A DNA stretch of 64,000 bases from Paenibacillus foliorum (GCF_013141765.1 NZ_WHOD01000062.1:82696-146695), one strand, 5' to 3'. Counted from the first letter of the stretch, positions 24,186 to 34,545 are shown. Notes: generated by a model not told the origin, from the letters alone. Made by a program: numbers and translations.

Positions 24186-24957
24186 CGCGATCATAATATG
24201 TATCCATCAGCTTAGCTCGATGATCATCTGCCGAGAGACGATCCTCTACCATATTATTCACGGTCAGTCTGGCCAAATCCATTATATTATGGTCACGACT
24301 CAAATGAGCCAGATAGACCCGCTTCGTCTTAGACGTCATTACATCACATAGTCCGATTCCGGCTGCTTCGTTCGATAAATGGCCCAAGTCGCTCAGAATT
24401 CGGCGTTTAATGTTCCACGGGTATTTGCCCATGCGAAGCATCTCAATATCATGGTTCGATTCCAGCACAAGCACATCGCTATCGCGAATTTGCTCCTTTA
24501 CTTTGGAGCTCATATAACCGAGATCGGTTGCTAAGCTCAGCTTTTGATCGCCTTCATAGAAACAATAGCCAACCGGCTCCGCAGCATCATGTGAAATTCC
24601 ATAGGATTCAACGCGCAGCTCCCCAAAATTACGAAAGTCACCGGTGTCCATCACACAGCGCTTGTCCTCAGCGATCTCTCCAATCTGCTTATCCAATGCA
24701 GCCCAAGTCTTCTCATTTGCGTATACAGGCAAGTCATACTTCCGAGCCATCGCTCCGAGCCCTTTGATATGATCGGCATGCTCATGTGTCACCAGAATAG
24801 CATCCAGCTCCGAGGCCGACATATCCTTTTCCTTCAACAGCTGGTCCACTTTCTTAGCACTCAATCCGGCATCTATCAGCACCTTGTTCTCTGCTGTTGC
24901 CACCACCATCGCGTTCCCTGTGGACCCGCTGGCCAAAACACTAAATCGAATCCCCAT
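24154..24957 (-). CDS. walJ: WalJ (YycJ) metallo-beta-lactamase-fold hydrolase
   Basis: About 267 residues with the metallo-beta-lactamase signature T-H-E-H-A-D-H (H-x-H-x-D-H) near residue 60 and S-G-S-T-G-N-A near the start. YycJ proteins are encoded with WalRK and are thought to be nucleases or phosphodiesterases linking cell-wall control and DNA replication. ATG 24957 with GGAG eight bases upstream is preferred to 25023. It follows the walI gene by about 190 bases. Confidence 0.94.
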   Translation of the reverse strand: MGIRFSVLASGSTGNAMVVATAENKVLIDAGLSAKKVDQLLKEKDMSASELDAILVTHEHADHIKGLGAMARKYDLPVYANEKTWAALDKQIGEIAEDKRCVMDTGDFRNFGELRVESYGISHDAAEPVGYCFYEGDQKLSLATDLGYMSSKVKEQIRDSDVLVLESNHDIEMLRMGKYPWNIKRRILSDLGHLSNEAAGIGLCDVMTSKTKRVYLAHLSRDHNIMDLARLTVNNMVEDRLSADDHRAKLMDTYYDRATEWDQLDEE

Positions 24958-25148
24958 CCGTCTAACTCCCATCTGACCTTGGGATTCTGTCCAACCATAG
25001 CAAAGCCATAAACATGAATTCATCCTTGGTTATTGCGGCGAAAGAGATGATACTCCATCCTTACTCTCTCACCATTCCCTTATCTCCCCACATATTCCAT
25101 GAAATATTTAGGAAGATCAGCTCGTCGGACAGCCCCTAGTAATGCTAA

Positions 25149-25889
25149 TTACTTTTTATTTCTCTGAGGAGGCTCTACAGCCCCATTCAGCGCATGTACA
25201 TAATAGATATCACCATTGCCTAACGCAACCCGCCAATACGGCACCATAAACCTCGTTTGAGTATTGTAATCTTGTCCATGATACCCCAACTTGATGCTGC
25301 TGACTACCGTTCCGCTTGGGAAATAGGTTTCAATTAAGCTTCGCAAGACCGTATAAGGCGATATCACCTTTTGCTCCTTTTGGTCTCCTTCTGATGTAAC
25401 CTCAACATATTCTTGCCGGTACGCTGCAACCATCCCATTTTGCTCAATAAGCTCAAGTTTTACCTCAAACATCGGCAGCGACCGATACAGCTGGTGGAAC
25501 ACATATGTACCGTTTGTGCTCAGCACCGGATCATACTGATAATTTTCCATATAGGGAATCGACGCTTTTGCCGCTGCATCCTTCGTTGATCCCTTGCTCA
25601 TCAATGGACTATATTTAAAAGGAGCATCCAGCATAATTTGCTTATCCGATTTCATCTTTTCGTCAAACCGCACTTCGATCTCCTGCAATCGAGGTACTTC
25701 CTTAGGCATCTCAGCCGATACTTGAATATTCTTGCTCTTGAGTAGTCTTTGAATTTCCTCTGTAGCACTGGCTGTGTTGGCGTCAAATTCCAGAAGATCA
25801 GATCGGGTTGTCCATAACTGGAAGCCCAACACTATATTTAGCAATAAGAATGATAGAATCAAGATTGTTTTAGCTCGCCCCCAATCCAA
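25149..25889 (-). CDS. walI: WalI (YycI), membrane regulator of the WalK kinase
   Basis: About 246 residues starting M-D-W-G-R-A-K-T-I-L-I-L-S-F-L-L-L-N, a single N-terminal transmembrane helix followed by an extracytoplasmic domain, as in YycI. GGGAGG lies seven bases before TTG 25889; the upstream TTG at 25895 overlaps the ribosome binding site and is rejected. In bacilli WalI and WalH bind WalK in the membrane and restrain it. Gene order walK-walH-walI confirms the assignment. Confidence 0.92.
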   Translation of the reverse strand: MDWGRAKTILILSFLLLNIVLGFQLWTTRSDLLEFDANTASATEEIQRLLKSKNIQVSAEMPKEVPRLQEIEVRFDEKMKSDKQIMLDAPFKYSPLMSKGSTKDAAAKASIPYMENYQYDPVLSTNGTYVFHQLYRSLPMFEVKLELIEQNGMVAAYRQEYVEVTSEGDQKEQKVISPYTVLRSLIETYFPSGTVVSSIKLGYHGQDYNTQTRFMVPYWRVALGNGDIYYVHALNGAVEPPQRNKK

Positions 25890-25982
25890 AGGCAACCCTC
25901 CCTTCCTTCAACATAATTCAAACGCTGCCCAACCCAGCTTTTTCGCAGAACCCGTCAGCTCTAAGAGCCTTTCCTAATCCAT

Positions 25983-27281
25983 TCACTCCAAAAACTCATA
26001 GGTGCCATCCCGAAGCTCTACCGTCCATACCGGAACCAACTCCATGGTTTGCTCTCCAATCATTGGACGATACCCTGGGAACACAGATATTATAGAGCTT
26101 TTCTTGCTGTATTGATTCAGCTTTGCGTCCAAAATCTCACCACTGCTCAAAGTCAATTCCTTACTGCTTGATTTCAACAGGTCGGGTATGATCATGGAGC
26201 GTTCATAGCTGGCTACAATTCCTTTTTGCATGACAATTTTAATAAAACCAATGTTATCACTGCGCTGGTTCATTATCGGAAGCGACTTGTAATATTGACG
26301 GAAGACAAACGCCTGGTTAGACGGAAGCAGCTTCTGAGGAACCTTATAGACGGAGTATTTGCCGTTCCAGCCGCCATGCTGGTTCACGAACTGTACGGCT
26401 GACAACAGATTGTCGCGCAAGTCCTCCTTGCTGTCCACTGGAGCTATCGGATCTGTATAGGTCATCCACCGTTGGTCGTTCCTCAGCTTCAACCCCCGCT
26501 TCGTATCCGTATAAATTTCCGAGCCGTCCCGCTCCGAAAGCTTTCTTGTTATGGCTGGATCAACGAAAAAGCTTCGTTTCAACTGATCAACCGTATACTG
26601 GGTGAAAGGTATCTTAACCACTGGGAATGCAACTGGCTTCAACGGTAAATAGTAATCGTCACCTGCTAGCTTATAGGGAACGATCTCCTCTTTGGGTAGA
26701 ATGCCTTCCAGTGACACGAACCGTTCGATATCTTTAGCGGATATATCCGACTTCACTACCTCATACATCGTACTAGAAGTATCCGTAAAAAGGAGGGTTC
26801 GCACATCATCTTTGGAGTCCTTTGTGAAAATCCAAATCCTTGTGATAACGTCATTCTCCGGAGGAAGCTCGCCCTTTAACTGCATAACCCGCTGCAGCAC
26901 ATTAATCGGGATACCATCTCGAAAGCGTACCTCGATCCCCTGCTGCTTATTGCGGATCTCATCCCAATTCAGACCTAATACGGCCGGCGTAGTTTTGCGA
27001 AAGCCTTCCAGCGATCGCTGCCTTACATTCTCTACCACCCGCTTATAGGGATCTGTATCTGGATACAGCAGGGTATGCTGTTGGTTGCCCAGGTGCAGCA
27101 CTACCTGATCGGGAAATAACAGATCCTCCAAAACCGCTTGCGATCCAATCGGCTCCGTCTTTACATACTCCTCCTGCACTAATGGGTCAAATTTGGGTGA
27201 GCTATACGATAAATAGTAGCTCTGCAATAAGCTAAGCCCGACAAGCAGCACCAGTATAACCGACTTCAGCTTCTCGATCAT
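25983..27281 (-). CDS. walH: WalH (YycH), membrane regulator of the WalK kinase
   Basis: This 432-residue protein begins M-I-E-K-L-K-S-V-I-L-V-L-L-V-G-L-S-L-L-Q-S-Y-Y-L-S-Y, one membrane helix with a large extracytoplasmic part made of two related domains, matching YycH in length and layout. It overlaps the walK stop by four bases, so translation is coupled. Its role is control of WalK activity together with WalI. Confidence 0.93.
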   Translation of the reverse strand: MIEKLKSVILVLLVGLSLLQSYYLSYSSPKFDPLVQEEYVKTEPIGSQAVLEDLLFPDQVVLHLGNQQHTLLYPDTDPYKRVVENVRQRSLEGFRKTTPAVLGLNWDEIRNKQQGIEVRFRDGIPINVLQRVMQLKGELPPENDVITRIWIFTKDSKDDVRTLLFTDTSSTMYEVVKSDISAKDIERFVSLEGILPKEEIVPYKLAGDDYYLPLKPVAFPVVKIPFTQYTVDQLKRSFFVDPAITRKLSERDGSEIYTDTKRGLKLRNDQRWMTYTDPIAPVDSKEDLRDNLLSAVQFVNQHGGWNGKYSVYKVPQKLLPSNQAFVFRQYYKSLPIMNQRSDNIGFIKIVMQKGIVASYERSMIIPDLLKSSSKELTLSSGEILDAKLNQYSKKSSIISVFPGYRPMIGEQTMELVPVWTVELRDGTYEFLE

Positions 27282-29113
27282 ACCGCAGCCTCCTCATTCA
27301 AGGTGTACGGCAACGTGAAGGTAACCCTCGTGCCTTGTCCCAACTCCGACTCCAGCATAATCGTTCCGCCATGCGCCCTTACTATTTCCCGGGCAATCGA
27401 CAGGCCAAGACCTGTCCCTCCCATACTGCGCGAACGAGCCTTATCTACACGATAAAACCGTTCAAAAATGCGGCTTAAATCCTTCTTGGGAATACCCATT
27501 CCGTTATCCTGCACCGAAATCTCAAGCAGCTGCGGCTCTGGACGGTGGGCACCAATCGAGATAAGCCCGCTATCTGCCGTATACTTGATTGCATTGGACA
27601 CCAAATTGTCCAACACCTGATCAATCCGGTCACGGTCCAGTGTGATTTCTCCAACCTCGGGAGCCACTTGAATCGCTATGTCAATGGAACGCTGCTCCAG
27701 CTGGAACGAGAAGCGGTCTGCAACCTCATCGAGCATCTCCGCAACATCCGTCAGCTCCCTGCTAATGACTGCCTGTCTCGAATCCAGCCTAGAGAGCTGC
27801 AATAGATCCGTAACGAGCCGAATCATCCGCTCTGTTTCATTGCGTGTTACGCTGACGAATTTGGCGGACAGCTGCGGGTCTTCTAAGGCGCCGTCCTCCA
27901 GCGCCTCCAGATAGCTCTTAATCGTCGTCAGCGGTGTCCTTAGCTCGTGGGACACGTTAGCTACGAACTCGCGTCTGGACTCCTCCAGCTTCTCCTGATC
28001 GGTAACATCCTGCAGCACCGCTATTGTACCTGCTGATCCTTTGCCTTTGCTGTAGATCGTTGTGAAGGTCAGCTTAACCGATAGCTGCTCCTCTTCATCA
28101 TGATCAAAGCGCAGCAGCAGCGAAGGATACTCGCCTACTTCAAGCTTTCGCATCTCTTCTCGCGTTATGCCGAGCACCAAGGGAAGTGGCTTGCCAAGGG
28201 TAGTATCCTCGTTCAACTGCAGAATTTGCTTCGCCCTCCGGTTGATAACGATCACCTTTCCATCGTCATCCGTAGCAATCAGGCCGTCGTTCATATTCGA
28301 CAGAATCGAAGCGAGTCTCTCCTTCTCTTCCTCATTGAGCGACAAAGCATCTTTAAGCCGCTCCATCATGAAGTTGAACGTTTGGCCCAACTGCCCAATC
28401 TCATCGCGCCCCAGCACTGGAACCTGAGCGTTAAATCGCCCTTCCGCTACCGCCGTGGCCTGTCGCGTAATCGCTTTGATTGGATTCGTAATAGTCGCTG
28501 ACAGCATCACACCGAGCACGACCGTCAATCCTAATGCAAACAAAGTCCCTGTCAGCAAAAACTGATTAATCCGGTTCATCGTGTTGTACAGTTCTTCCAT
28601 GGAGGCAATGATATACACTGCCCCATTAACCTTTACCCCTGAACCGATCGGCTTGGCAATAATCATCTTGCGTATGCCGTCAAAATCGGTAAACATTCGT
28701 TGGTTATCCTTGATCCCCTGGAGCGCCCGGTTGACTTCGGTTTGTGTATTCTTCTGTCCGACAATCGCCTGATGACCGACCATGGAAGTCGACAAGACGA
28801 GCCCATTCGCATCAATAACTTGAATCTCAGCGTTGCTGATTGCAAACAAATTGTTAACCACATCATTTAAGTCGCTATACGACTTCCGAGTCTCGCCTTT
28901 ATTTTCCTCACTGTTCACTGATAAATACGGCTCCACGAACTGCGCCAGAAGCTGCGCCTGCTTGTTATGCGAATCAATGAAGTCCGTCTTGAAATAGCTC
29001 TCCAATGTCCGGATGAAATAAACTCCGATGAATTGCATAGCAATCAGAATCAGCAATACATAAATCGTGATCAGCTTCGACTGAATCGACTGAAAGAAAC
29101 GAATTCCTTTCAT
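27278..29113 (-). CDS. walK: WalK sensor histidine kinase
   Basis: This 611-residue protein has two transmembrane helices (about 13-35 and 184-206) flanking a Cache-like extracellular sensor, then HAMP (about 205-257), PAS (about 262-375), HisKA with phospho-acceptor His389 in A-N-V-S-H-E-L-R-T-P-L-T, and HATPase with N-L-V-S-N-A-I-K-Y-T, D-N-G-M-G-I and G-T-G-L-G-L-S-I-A. This full set is characteristic of WalK, the essential cell-wall homeostasis kinase. It begins three bases after the walR stop codon and is the main target of WalH/WalI. Confidence 0.97.
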   Translation of the reverse strand: MKGIRFFQSIQSKLITIYVLLILIAMQFIGVYFIRTLESYFKTDFIDSHNKQAQLLAQFVEPYLSVNSEENKGETRKSYSDLNDVVNNLFAISNAEIQVIDANGLVLSTSMVGHQAIVGQKNTQTEVNRALQGIKDNQRMFTDFDGIRKMIIAKPIGSGVKVNGAVYIIASMEELYNTMNRINQFLLTGTLFALGLTVVLGVMLSATITNPIKAITRQATAVAEGRFNAQVPVLGRDEIGQLGQTFNFMMERLKDALSLNEEEKERLASILSNMNDGLIATDDDGKVIVINRRAKQILQLNEDTTLGKPLPLVLGITREEMRKLEVGEYPSLLLRFDHDEEEQLSVKLTFTTIYSKGKGSAGTIAVLQDVTDQEKLEESRREFVANVSHELRTPLTTIKSYLEALEDGALEDPQLSAKFVSVTRNETERMIRLVTDLLQLSRLDSRQAVISRELTDVAEMLDEVADRFSFQLEQRSIDIAIQVAPEVGEITLDRDRIDQVLDNLVSNAIKYTADSGLISIGAHRPEPQLLEISVQDNGMGIPKKDLSRIFERFYRVDKARSRSMGGTGLGLSIAREIVRAHGGTIMLESELGQGTRVTFTLPYTLNEEAAV

Positions 29114-29116
29114 GGC

Positions 29117-29839
29117 TTAGAAGCCCCCGGTCTTCGTATTGCGCATCATATAGCCAAGGCCTCTGCGGGTTAAAATATACTCCGGCCTGCTCGGGTCGTC
29201 CTCAAGCTTCTCACGAAGCCTGCGAATGGTCACATCCACGGTCCGCACATCTCCGAAATACTCGAAGCCCCACACCGCCTGCAGCAAATGCTCGCGCGTC
29301 ATCACCTTCCCGCTATTCTTAGCCATATACTGCACCAGTTCAAATTCCCGATGTGTCAGATCAAGCGGAACCTCATCCTTATACACCATATACATGTCGC
29401 TATCGATAAATAAGCCCTGAATCCGAATCCCCTGCCTTGCTTCCACTTCCGTCTCCACAGCAGGCATGGTCTGTGCCTTAGTCTGCCTACGCAAATGGGC
29501 CTTCACCCTTGCTAGCAGCTCCCGAGTACCGAAGGGCTTGGTCACATAATCATCAGCACCCAGTTCAAGACCCAATACCTTATCGATCTCATTGTCCTTA
29601 GCCGTCAACATAATAATAGGCGTATTCAGCTTGACGCGTACCTCTCGGCACACATCCATCCCATCCTTCACCGGAAGCATCAGGTCTAGCAGGATAAGAT
29701 CCGGCTCTTCTTTAAAGGCCAACTCCACCGCTGTTCCGCCATCATAAGCGCAGATTACCTCATGGCCTTCCTTCTCCAAATTAAACTTCAATATATCCGC
29801 AATCGGCTGCTCATCATCGACAACCAGTATTTTCGCCAT
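29117..29839 (-). CDS. walR: WalR response regulator
   Basis: About 240 residues, OmpR family. [21 protein letters not shown] is nearly invariant for WalR; the phospho-acceptor is in L-I-L-L-D-L-M-L-P and the winged helix ends with [14 protein letters not shown]. It controls autolysin and wall-synthesis genes. ATG 29839, with GGTGAT seven bases upstream, is chosen over the GTG at 29851. First gene of walRKHIJ-htrA. Confidence 0.97.
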   Translation of the reverse strand: MAKILVVDDEQPIADILKFNLEKEGHEVICAYDGGTAVELAFKEEPDLILLDLMLPVKDGMDVCREVRVKLNTPIIMLTAKDNEIDKVLGLELGADDYVTKPFGTRELLARVKAHLRRQTKAQTMPAVETEVEARQGIRIQGLFIDSDMYMVYKDEVPLDLTHREFELVQYMAKNSGKVMTREHLLQAVWGFEYFGDVRTVDVTIRRLREKLEDDPSRPEYILTRRGLGYMMRNTKTGGF

Positions 29840-30071
29840 CCCTACGATCACCGCCTGTAAGTGCTTGACATCATATAGCTGCTAGGAGTCTGGTTAGTTC
29901 TCTAGAGGCTTTTTTTATACTATCGTACCTTATCAACTATCCTTCTATTTTAGCACATTCCCTATATAAAAGTCCCCCACATGCAACGTGAATCTCAACA
30001 TTGGATCCATAATACTTTTGAGGAAGCCCCCGAATCTCCACATCGATTGTTTTACCTAATTTCCTTATATG

Positions 30072-30119
30072 AAAAAAGACATGGATTGCAACATTTCTGC
30101 AGCATCCACGTCTCTTTTC
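30072..30119 (-). terminator. Intrinsic terminator after the M23 peptidase gene
   Basis: On the minus strand AGACGTGGATGCTGCA pairs imperfectly with TTGCAATCCATGTCT, followed by TTTTTTC. It lies 30 bases after the peptidase stop and separates it from walR. Confidence 0.75.
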
Positions 30120-30147
30120 TATAGATATATCAGATGTAGTATAAGTG

Positions 30148-31719
30148 CTAACGATTCAAATATTTCAAAGGATTTTCTGGTGTATTGCTTCGTTGAACCT
30201 CGAAGTGCAAATGCACTCCAGTGGAGTCCCCTGTGCTACCCATAAACCCGATCTTTTCACCCTTTTCAACAATCTTGCCCACCGTAACATCGATTCTGCT
30301 CAAATGTCCGTACAGCGTCTTGTAACCATTTAGATGATCAAGAATAACCATGTTGCCGTAACCGTCATTCTTGTTTCCTGCATAAACCACTTTTCCATTA
30401 TCAGAGGCCATAATGTTCTTGTTCGGGGATGTCAGATCAACTCCCTTATGTAAGGCACCCCAACGATATCCAAAAGTACTGCTAATCGATGACGATACTA
30501 CCGGCCATGCAAACTTACCGGAACCTTCGCCCTTAATAACCTTTGTTCCTTTACGGACTACTGCTTTAACTGGCTCTTGAATAATTTCTTCATTCTGAAC
30601 TGTTTCTTCAATCATCAGCCCGTTAATCTTCGTTACAAGAATAATGACTTTCTTCAGACCATTTTTGCCGGCCTTGATCGTTTGATCCGTTCCAAGACGC
30701 ATACTATCATCTTTCTGATATTCCGTGTCATACTGAATCTCTTGCTGCTCGATTAGCTTCTCTACCGTTCGAACGGCAAGCGTCGGCTGCAGAACTGTCA
30801 AATCAAGCTGCTGCCCCGCTTTGATCATATCATCTACAATCCAAGGATTATTCTGATAGATTATTTGCTTAGGAATATTAAATTTCTTAGCAACGCAGGA
30901 GACACAATCTCCTTTTTCCACCACATATTTGATCGGCTGCACATCGCCAGTTTCCAGCTTCTTCCTCAACTCTTCAGGATTCACCATATCCTGCGGCTGG
31001 ATTGGAATATCCTTCAACTCTACTTGCTGCACGAAATCTACCTTTTGCAACTCTACTTCCCCTACTGGCTCAGAAGGCGTCGCTGACAACACTCTTACTT
31101 TACTCGAGTCTTTCTTCTTCTCAACCGCGCTGGACTTAATCTGATCCAACATCAAACTCGCTGTAGCTTGATCCTTTAGAATCCCCACAGGCTTGCCATC
31201 GATTACAAGCTCCGTCCCAACCGGCTGTGCAAAAATAGCGGTTCCTAGCTTATTCATAACTTCTTGATCGCTAGTTTCAACCATGAAAACCCTTTCATCC
31301 GTAAATGTGACTTCAGGGGCCTTAACTACTACGTGCATATCTGAATTGCTTTCGATTAATTCCTTAGATTTAGCTGCAACAAACTGCTCAACCGACGACT
31401 TGTCCTTAACCGTTCCAACCTCTTGTCCGTTGATCGAAACATGAACGATCTGTGCCATATTAGCTTCTACATAAACATTTCCGCTCCAAACGACTGCTGT
31501 AACCACACTAAGTACGGACACCGTCTTGGCTATGTTCCATTTATGTAAAATAACTGCTTTATAGGCTTTGTGTGTGGATGATGTTAGCTGCTCTTTAGTT
31601 AGTGCTGCGGGTATGACCCTCATCTTGGCAGTCAATCTTTGTAATTGGATTTTGGAAAGCTTCTGCTTAGACTTGTCCAGCAGCTTCTTAGCCCAACCCA
31701 TTCCTTTGAAAACTGTCAT
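30148..31719 (-). CDS. LysM-G5-M23 cell-wall metallopeptidase
   Basis: This 523-residue membrane-anchored or secreted protein has one hydrophobic helix near 75-92. A LysM module (Y-V-V-E-K-G-D-C-V-S-C-V-A-K-K-F-N-I-P, about 258-305) carries two cysteines that are unusual in LysM. A G5-like domain follows (about 308-400), then M23 peptidase with H-K-G-V-D-L-T and the zinc motif G-V-H-L-H-F-E-V near the C-terminus. Such enzymes cleave peptidoglycan cross-links. GGAG precedes the ATG. It lies directly upstream of walRK, whose products control wall hydrolases, so co-evolution of function is plausible. Confidence 0.9.
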   Translation of the reverse strand: MTVFKGMGWAKKLLDKSKQKLSKIQLQRLTAKMRVIPAALTKEQLTSSTHKAYKAVILHKWNIAKTVSVLSVVTAVVWSGNVYVEANMAQIVHVSINGQEVGTVKDKSSVEQFVAAKSKELIESNSDMHVVVKAPEVTFTDERVFMVETSDQEVMNKLGTAIFAQPVGTELVIDGKPVGILKDQATASLMLDQIKSSAVEKKKDSSKVRVLSATPSEPVGEVELQKVDFVQQVELKDIPIQPQDMVNPEELRKKLETGDVQPIKYVVEKGDCVSCVAKKFNIPKQIIYQNNPWIVDDMIKAGQQLDLTVLQPTLAVRTVEKLIEQQEIQYDTEYQKDDSMRLGTDQTIKAGKNGLKKVIILVTKINGLMIEETVQNEEIIQEPVKAVVRKGTKVIKGEGSGKFAWPVVSSSISSTFGYRWGALHKGVDLTSPNKNIMASDNGKVVYAGNKNDGYGNMVILDHLNGYKTLYGHLSRIDVTVGKIVEKGEKIGFMGSTGDSTGVHLHFEVQRSNTPENPLKYLNR

Positions 31720-31905
31720 ATTCTACTCCTTTTAAGCCGTTTTTTACGGGAAAAATACATAAAAACACCTAAAATAGGGACAATAACCAATATAAAAAAA
31801 AGACTCATTCACTAATTTACCACAACCTCACTATTTTTTTCAACAATATTCACGAATGGCTACCATAATGAGCCAGTTTTCGTGGCAGGAGTGTGAAGTT
31901 AAACA

Positions 31906-32163
31906 ATGGAAAACATAACAGCATTCTTTAAAAATTGGGCAGAGATGGATCAAGCAGCCACTGCTCTTCGTGAGCAAGGTGCTATTGATATTGTGCTAGC
32001 TGAAAATAGCGACACAACAAATGGAGCGGAATCTATGATCCCTAATCTAACCAGCAGCACACAAGAAACCGGATCCGGCTTCACTATGCAGGTCATTGTA
32101 GAGTCATCCAGATTCCGCCAAGCTGGGGATATCATAGCGAGATTCGGGGGGGATTATACGTAA
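31906..32163 (+). CDS. Small hypothetical protein, 85 residues
   Basis: A compact protein beginning M-E-N-I-T-A-F-F-K-N-W-A-E-M-D-Q-A-A-T-A-L-R-E-Q-G-A, with a Ser/Thr-rich middle and ending R-F-R-Q-A-G-D-I-I-A-R-F-G-G-D-Y-T. The helix-strand-helix-strand outline recalls small stress proteins of the YflT/GspM type, but the resemblance is weak. It is transcribed away from the M23 gene and converges on the minus-strand gene at 32169 with only a few bases between stops. Function unknown. Confidence 0.6.
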   Translation: MENITAFFKNWAEMDQAATALREQGAIDIVLAENSDTTNGAESMIPNLTSSTQETGSGFTMQVIVESSRFRQAGDIIARFGGDYT

Positions 32164-32168
32164 TTTGA

Positions 32169-33041
32169 TTATTCTTGCTTAATCAAGCTTAGAAGCTGGG
32201 AGTATTCTTCCGGCTTCATATAAGCTTGCAGCACGCGCTCAATCTCTTTAAGCTCACTGCCAGTAATCCCATCTTCCATTAGCTTTGAAATATGCTGCAT
32301 CTCATTTTGCGGAACCCTTTTAACCAGTAAGTTAAAAATTTTGGTTTTATCATTTGTCGAAAGCTGCTCTTTCTTCTTCGTAAACTCCTCGCCTGAGACG
32401 ACGACTTTTTCTGCTGTATCTGAACCGATACCTGCTACCTGCCCGCCCGTGCTGCTGCTTCCAGCTGTATTACCGCCGTTCTCTCTCTTTGCAGCCCCGC
32501 TGATTTCCGCACTTGTCCTAGTATCCTTCTTAATGCTGCCTGTTGAAGATGCGCTGCCTGCTGCTCCTCCTGAAGCGCTCCCCGCTTCCGAGCTTGATCC
32601 TTCCGTTATGCCATTTTGCTGTCCAAATACAGCTACGGCATCCTCTGGCGGCTTCCTCTGGGATGTGCTTCCCGTGCTAGAAGGCTGCTGAGAGCTGGAT
32701 TTCCCGTTTTCTCCACTATTCGTCATATCGAGCCCGTTCAAACCATTGGCTGGTTGTTCGAATACAGGCATCGTTTCTTCTCCCTTTTGTTTGGCCGAGC
32801 GCCCGCTTGGGTCCACAGCCCCTGCCTCGTTACCGAACAGTCGGAACGCCCCTAGCTGCTTGCTGGCATGCTGCATAAATTTGGACCAATCCGGAGTCGT
32901 ACTAACAGCAGATTTTAAATGGTATTGCTCCAGTATCATATCGACATACGTATTAACAACCCAAAAGGTTGACGCCACACAAATCATTGAAGTGATTATA
33001 GCGCTTATTATCAGCTTGGATAGCCATTGCATTGCTTTCAT
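32169..33041 (-). CDS. Membrane protein with Ser/Gly-rich linker and conserved C-terminal helix domain
   Basis: About 290 residues. One N-terminal transmembrane helix (L-I-I-S-A-I-I-T-S-M-I-C-V-A-S-T-F-W-V-V) is followed by a long low-complexity stretch rich in Ser, Gly and Ala (about residues 85-210). A compact C-terminal region of about 70 residues (K-I-F-N-L-L-V-K-R-V-P-Q-N-E-M-Q-H-I-S, then G-I-T-G-S-E-L-K-E-I) reads as a folded helical domain. ATG 33041 with GGGAG twelve bases upstream is chosen; the longer frame from 33155 is unlikely. Family not recognised; a sporulation or envelope role is only a guess from the neighbourhood. Confidence 0.65.
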   Translation of the reverse strand: MKAMQWLSKLIISAIITSMICVASTFWVVNTYVDMILEQYHLKSAVSTTPDWSKFMQHASKQLGAFRLFGNEAGAVDPSGRSAKQKGEETMPVFEQPANGLNGLDMTNSGENGKSSSQQPSSTGSTSQRKPPEDAVAVFGQQNGITEGSSSEAGSASGGAAGSASSTGSIKKDTRTSAEISGAAKRENGGNTAGSSSTGGQVAGIGSDTAEKVVVSGEEFTKKKEQLSTNDKTKIFNLLVKRVPQNEMQHISKLMEDGITGSELKEIERVLQAYMKPEEYSQLLSLIKQE

Positions 33042-33171
33042 TATGTGCTTCAACTCCCACCGTTCTCGTGTTTGCAGCTTCTCTCCCACAGTATTGACGA
33101 TTTTGCTGCAAACCAACCATTGTTTGGAAAAAGAACAGCCGAATTTCGACAACACTTCCCTTCATGTACAA

Positions 33172-33224
33172 CAAAAAAATAACCTCTCACAAGCCTTCGA
33201 GTTTCAGGCTTGTGAGAGGTTATT
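33172..33224 (-). terminator. Strong intrinsic terminator of purA
   Basis: An 18-bp perfect stem (33178-33195 with 33207-33224) has an 11-base loop and is followed on the minus strand by a T run. It lies 35 bases after the purA stop codon. Confidence 0.93.
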
Positions 33225-33258
33225 TATAAATTAAAAGTTTTCAGCTAAGCAGAACCAA

Positions 33259-34545
33259 TTAACTATAAATCGGTTTTACAAGATTTGTTTGCTCACGATT
33301 ACGTCCTACTGAGAAGATAGCAATTGGGATGCCTGTCAGCTCCGATACACGTTCAACATAACGGCGTGCATTTGCCGGCAAATCCTCCAGCTTGCGTACC
33401 CCAGTGATGTCCTCGCTCCAGCCCGGCAGCTCCTCGTACACTGCTTCACATTGTGCAAGCATGTTCAAGCTCGCAGGATAATGCTCGATGATTTTGTCGC
33501 CAATTTTGTAAGCTGTGCAAATTTTTACAGTTTCCAGACCCGCTAATACATCCAGCGAGTTCAGGGACAAGCCTGTAATACCGCTAACACGGCGGGCATG
33601 GCGCACAACAACGCTGTCAAACCAACCTACACGACGTGGTCTGCCAGTTACCGTTCCATACTCATGTCCTTTTTCACGAATCCAGTTGCCTGTATCATTA
33701 TGAAGCTCTGTAGGGAAAGGACCATCGCCAACACGAGTCGTGTAAGCTTTAGCAACCCCAATAACTTGACGAATTTTGGATGGCCCTACTCCAGAACCAA
33801 TACATACGCCGCCAGCGGAAGGGTTGGATGAAGTTACATATGGATACGTACCTTGGTCAATATCCAACATAACGCCTTGAGCACCCTCGAACAGCACTTT
33901 TTTCCCATCATCGATCAGATCATTAAGAACTACCGAAGTATCCGTAACATAAGGGCGAATTTGGTCAGCATAACCCAGGTACTCTTCAATCATTGTTTCC
34001 GCATCCAAGCCCTTAGACCCGTATACTTGCTCGATAAGTACATTTTTCTCAGCAACTACTTGACGTACCCGACGTTTAAATTCCTCAGCATCCATCAGAT
34101 CAGCGATCCGGATACCGCTTCTAGCCGCTTTATCCATATAACAAGGACCGATCCCTTTGCGGGTCGTTCCAATTTTGTTGTCACCCTTGCGCTCTTCTTC
34201 CAGTCCATCCAACAGCAAATGATAAGGCATAATAACATGAGCCCGGTCACTAATACGCAAATTCGTTGTTGTAAAGCCATTATCATGAATGTATTGAATC
34301 TCTTCGAGCAACGCACCCGGATTAATTACCATACCGTTACCGATTACGCAAATTTTATCCGTGTAAAAAATACCCGATGGAATCATTGTTAATTTGTATT
34401 TCTTATCATTAATCAAAATGGTATGGCCAGCATTGTTACCGCCTTGATAACGCGCCACCACTTCGGCAGATTCAGCGAGAAAATCCGTTATTTTCCCTTT
34501 ACCTTCATCGCCCCATTGGGTTCCGACAACCACTACCGTCGACAT
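33259..34545 (-). CDS. purA: Adenylosuccinate synthetase
   Basis: This 428-residue enzyme has [11 protein letters not shown] (phosphate loop, catalytic Asp) near residue 8, [19 protein letters not shown] and the late [12 protein letters not shown]. It converts IMP and aspartate to adenylosuccinate using GTP, the committed step to AMP. The upstream region carries a sigma-A promoter and two PurBoxes, so PurR control is expected. In this order it follows dnaB, as in other bacilli. Confidence 0.98.
   Translation of the reverse strand: MSTVVVVGTQWGDEGKGKITDFLAESAEVVARYQGGNNAGHTILINDKKYKLTMIPSGIFYTDKICVIGNGMVINPGALLEEIQYIHDNGFTTTNLRISDRAHVIMPYHLLLDGLEEERKGDNKIGTTRKGIGPCYMDKAARSGIRIADLMDAEEFKRRVRQVVAEKNVLIEQVYGSKGLDAETMIEEYLGYADQIRPYVTDTSVVLNDLIDDGKKVLFEGAQGVMLDIDQGTYPYVTSSNPSAGGVCIGSGVGPSKIRQVIGVAKAYTTRVGDGPFPTELHNDTGNWIREKGHEYGTVTGRPRRVGWFDSVVVRHARRVSGITGLSLNSLDVLAGLETVKICTAYKIGDKIIEHYPASLNMLAQCEAVYEELPGWSEDITGVRKLEDLPANARRYVERVSELTGIPIAIFSVGRNREQTNLVKPIYS

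Noticed and set aside
33853..34392. 179-codon plus-strand open frame
   Set aside because: It lies opposite the well-identified purA gene and has no supporting signals.
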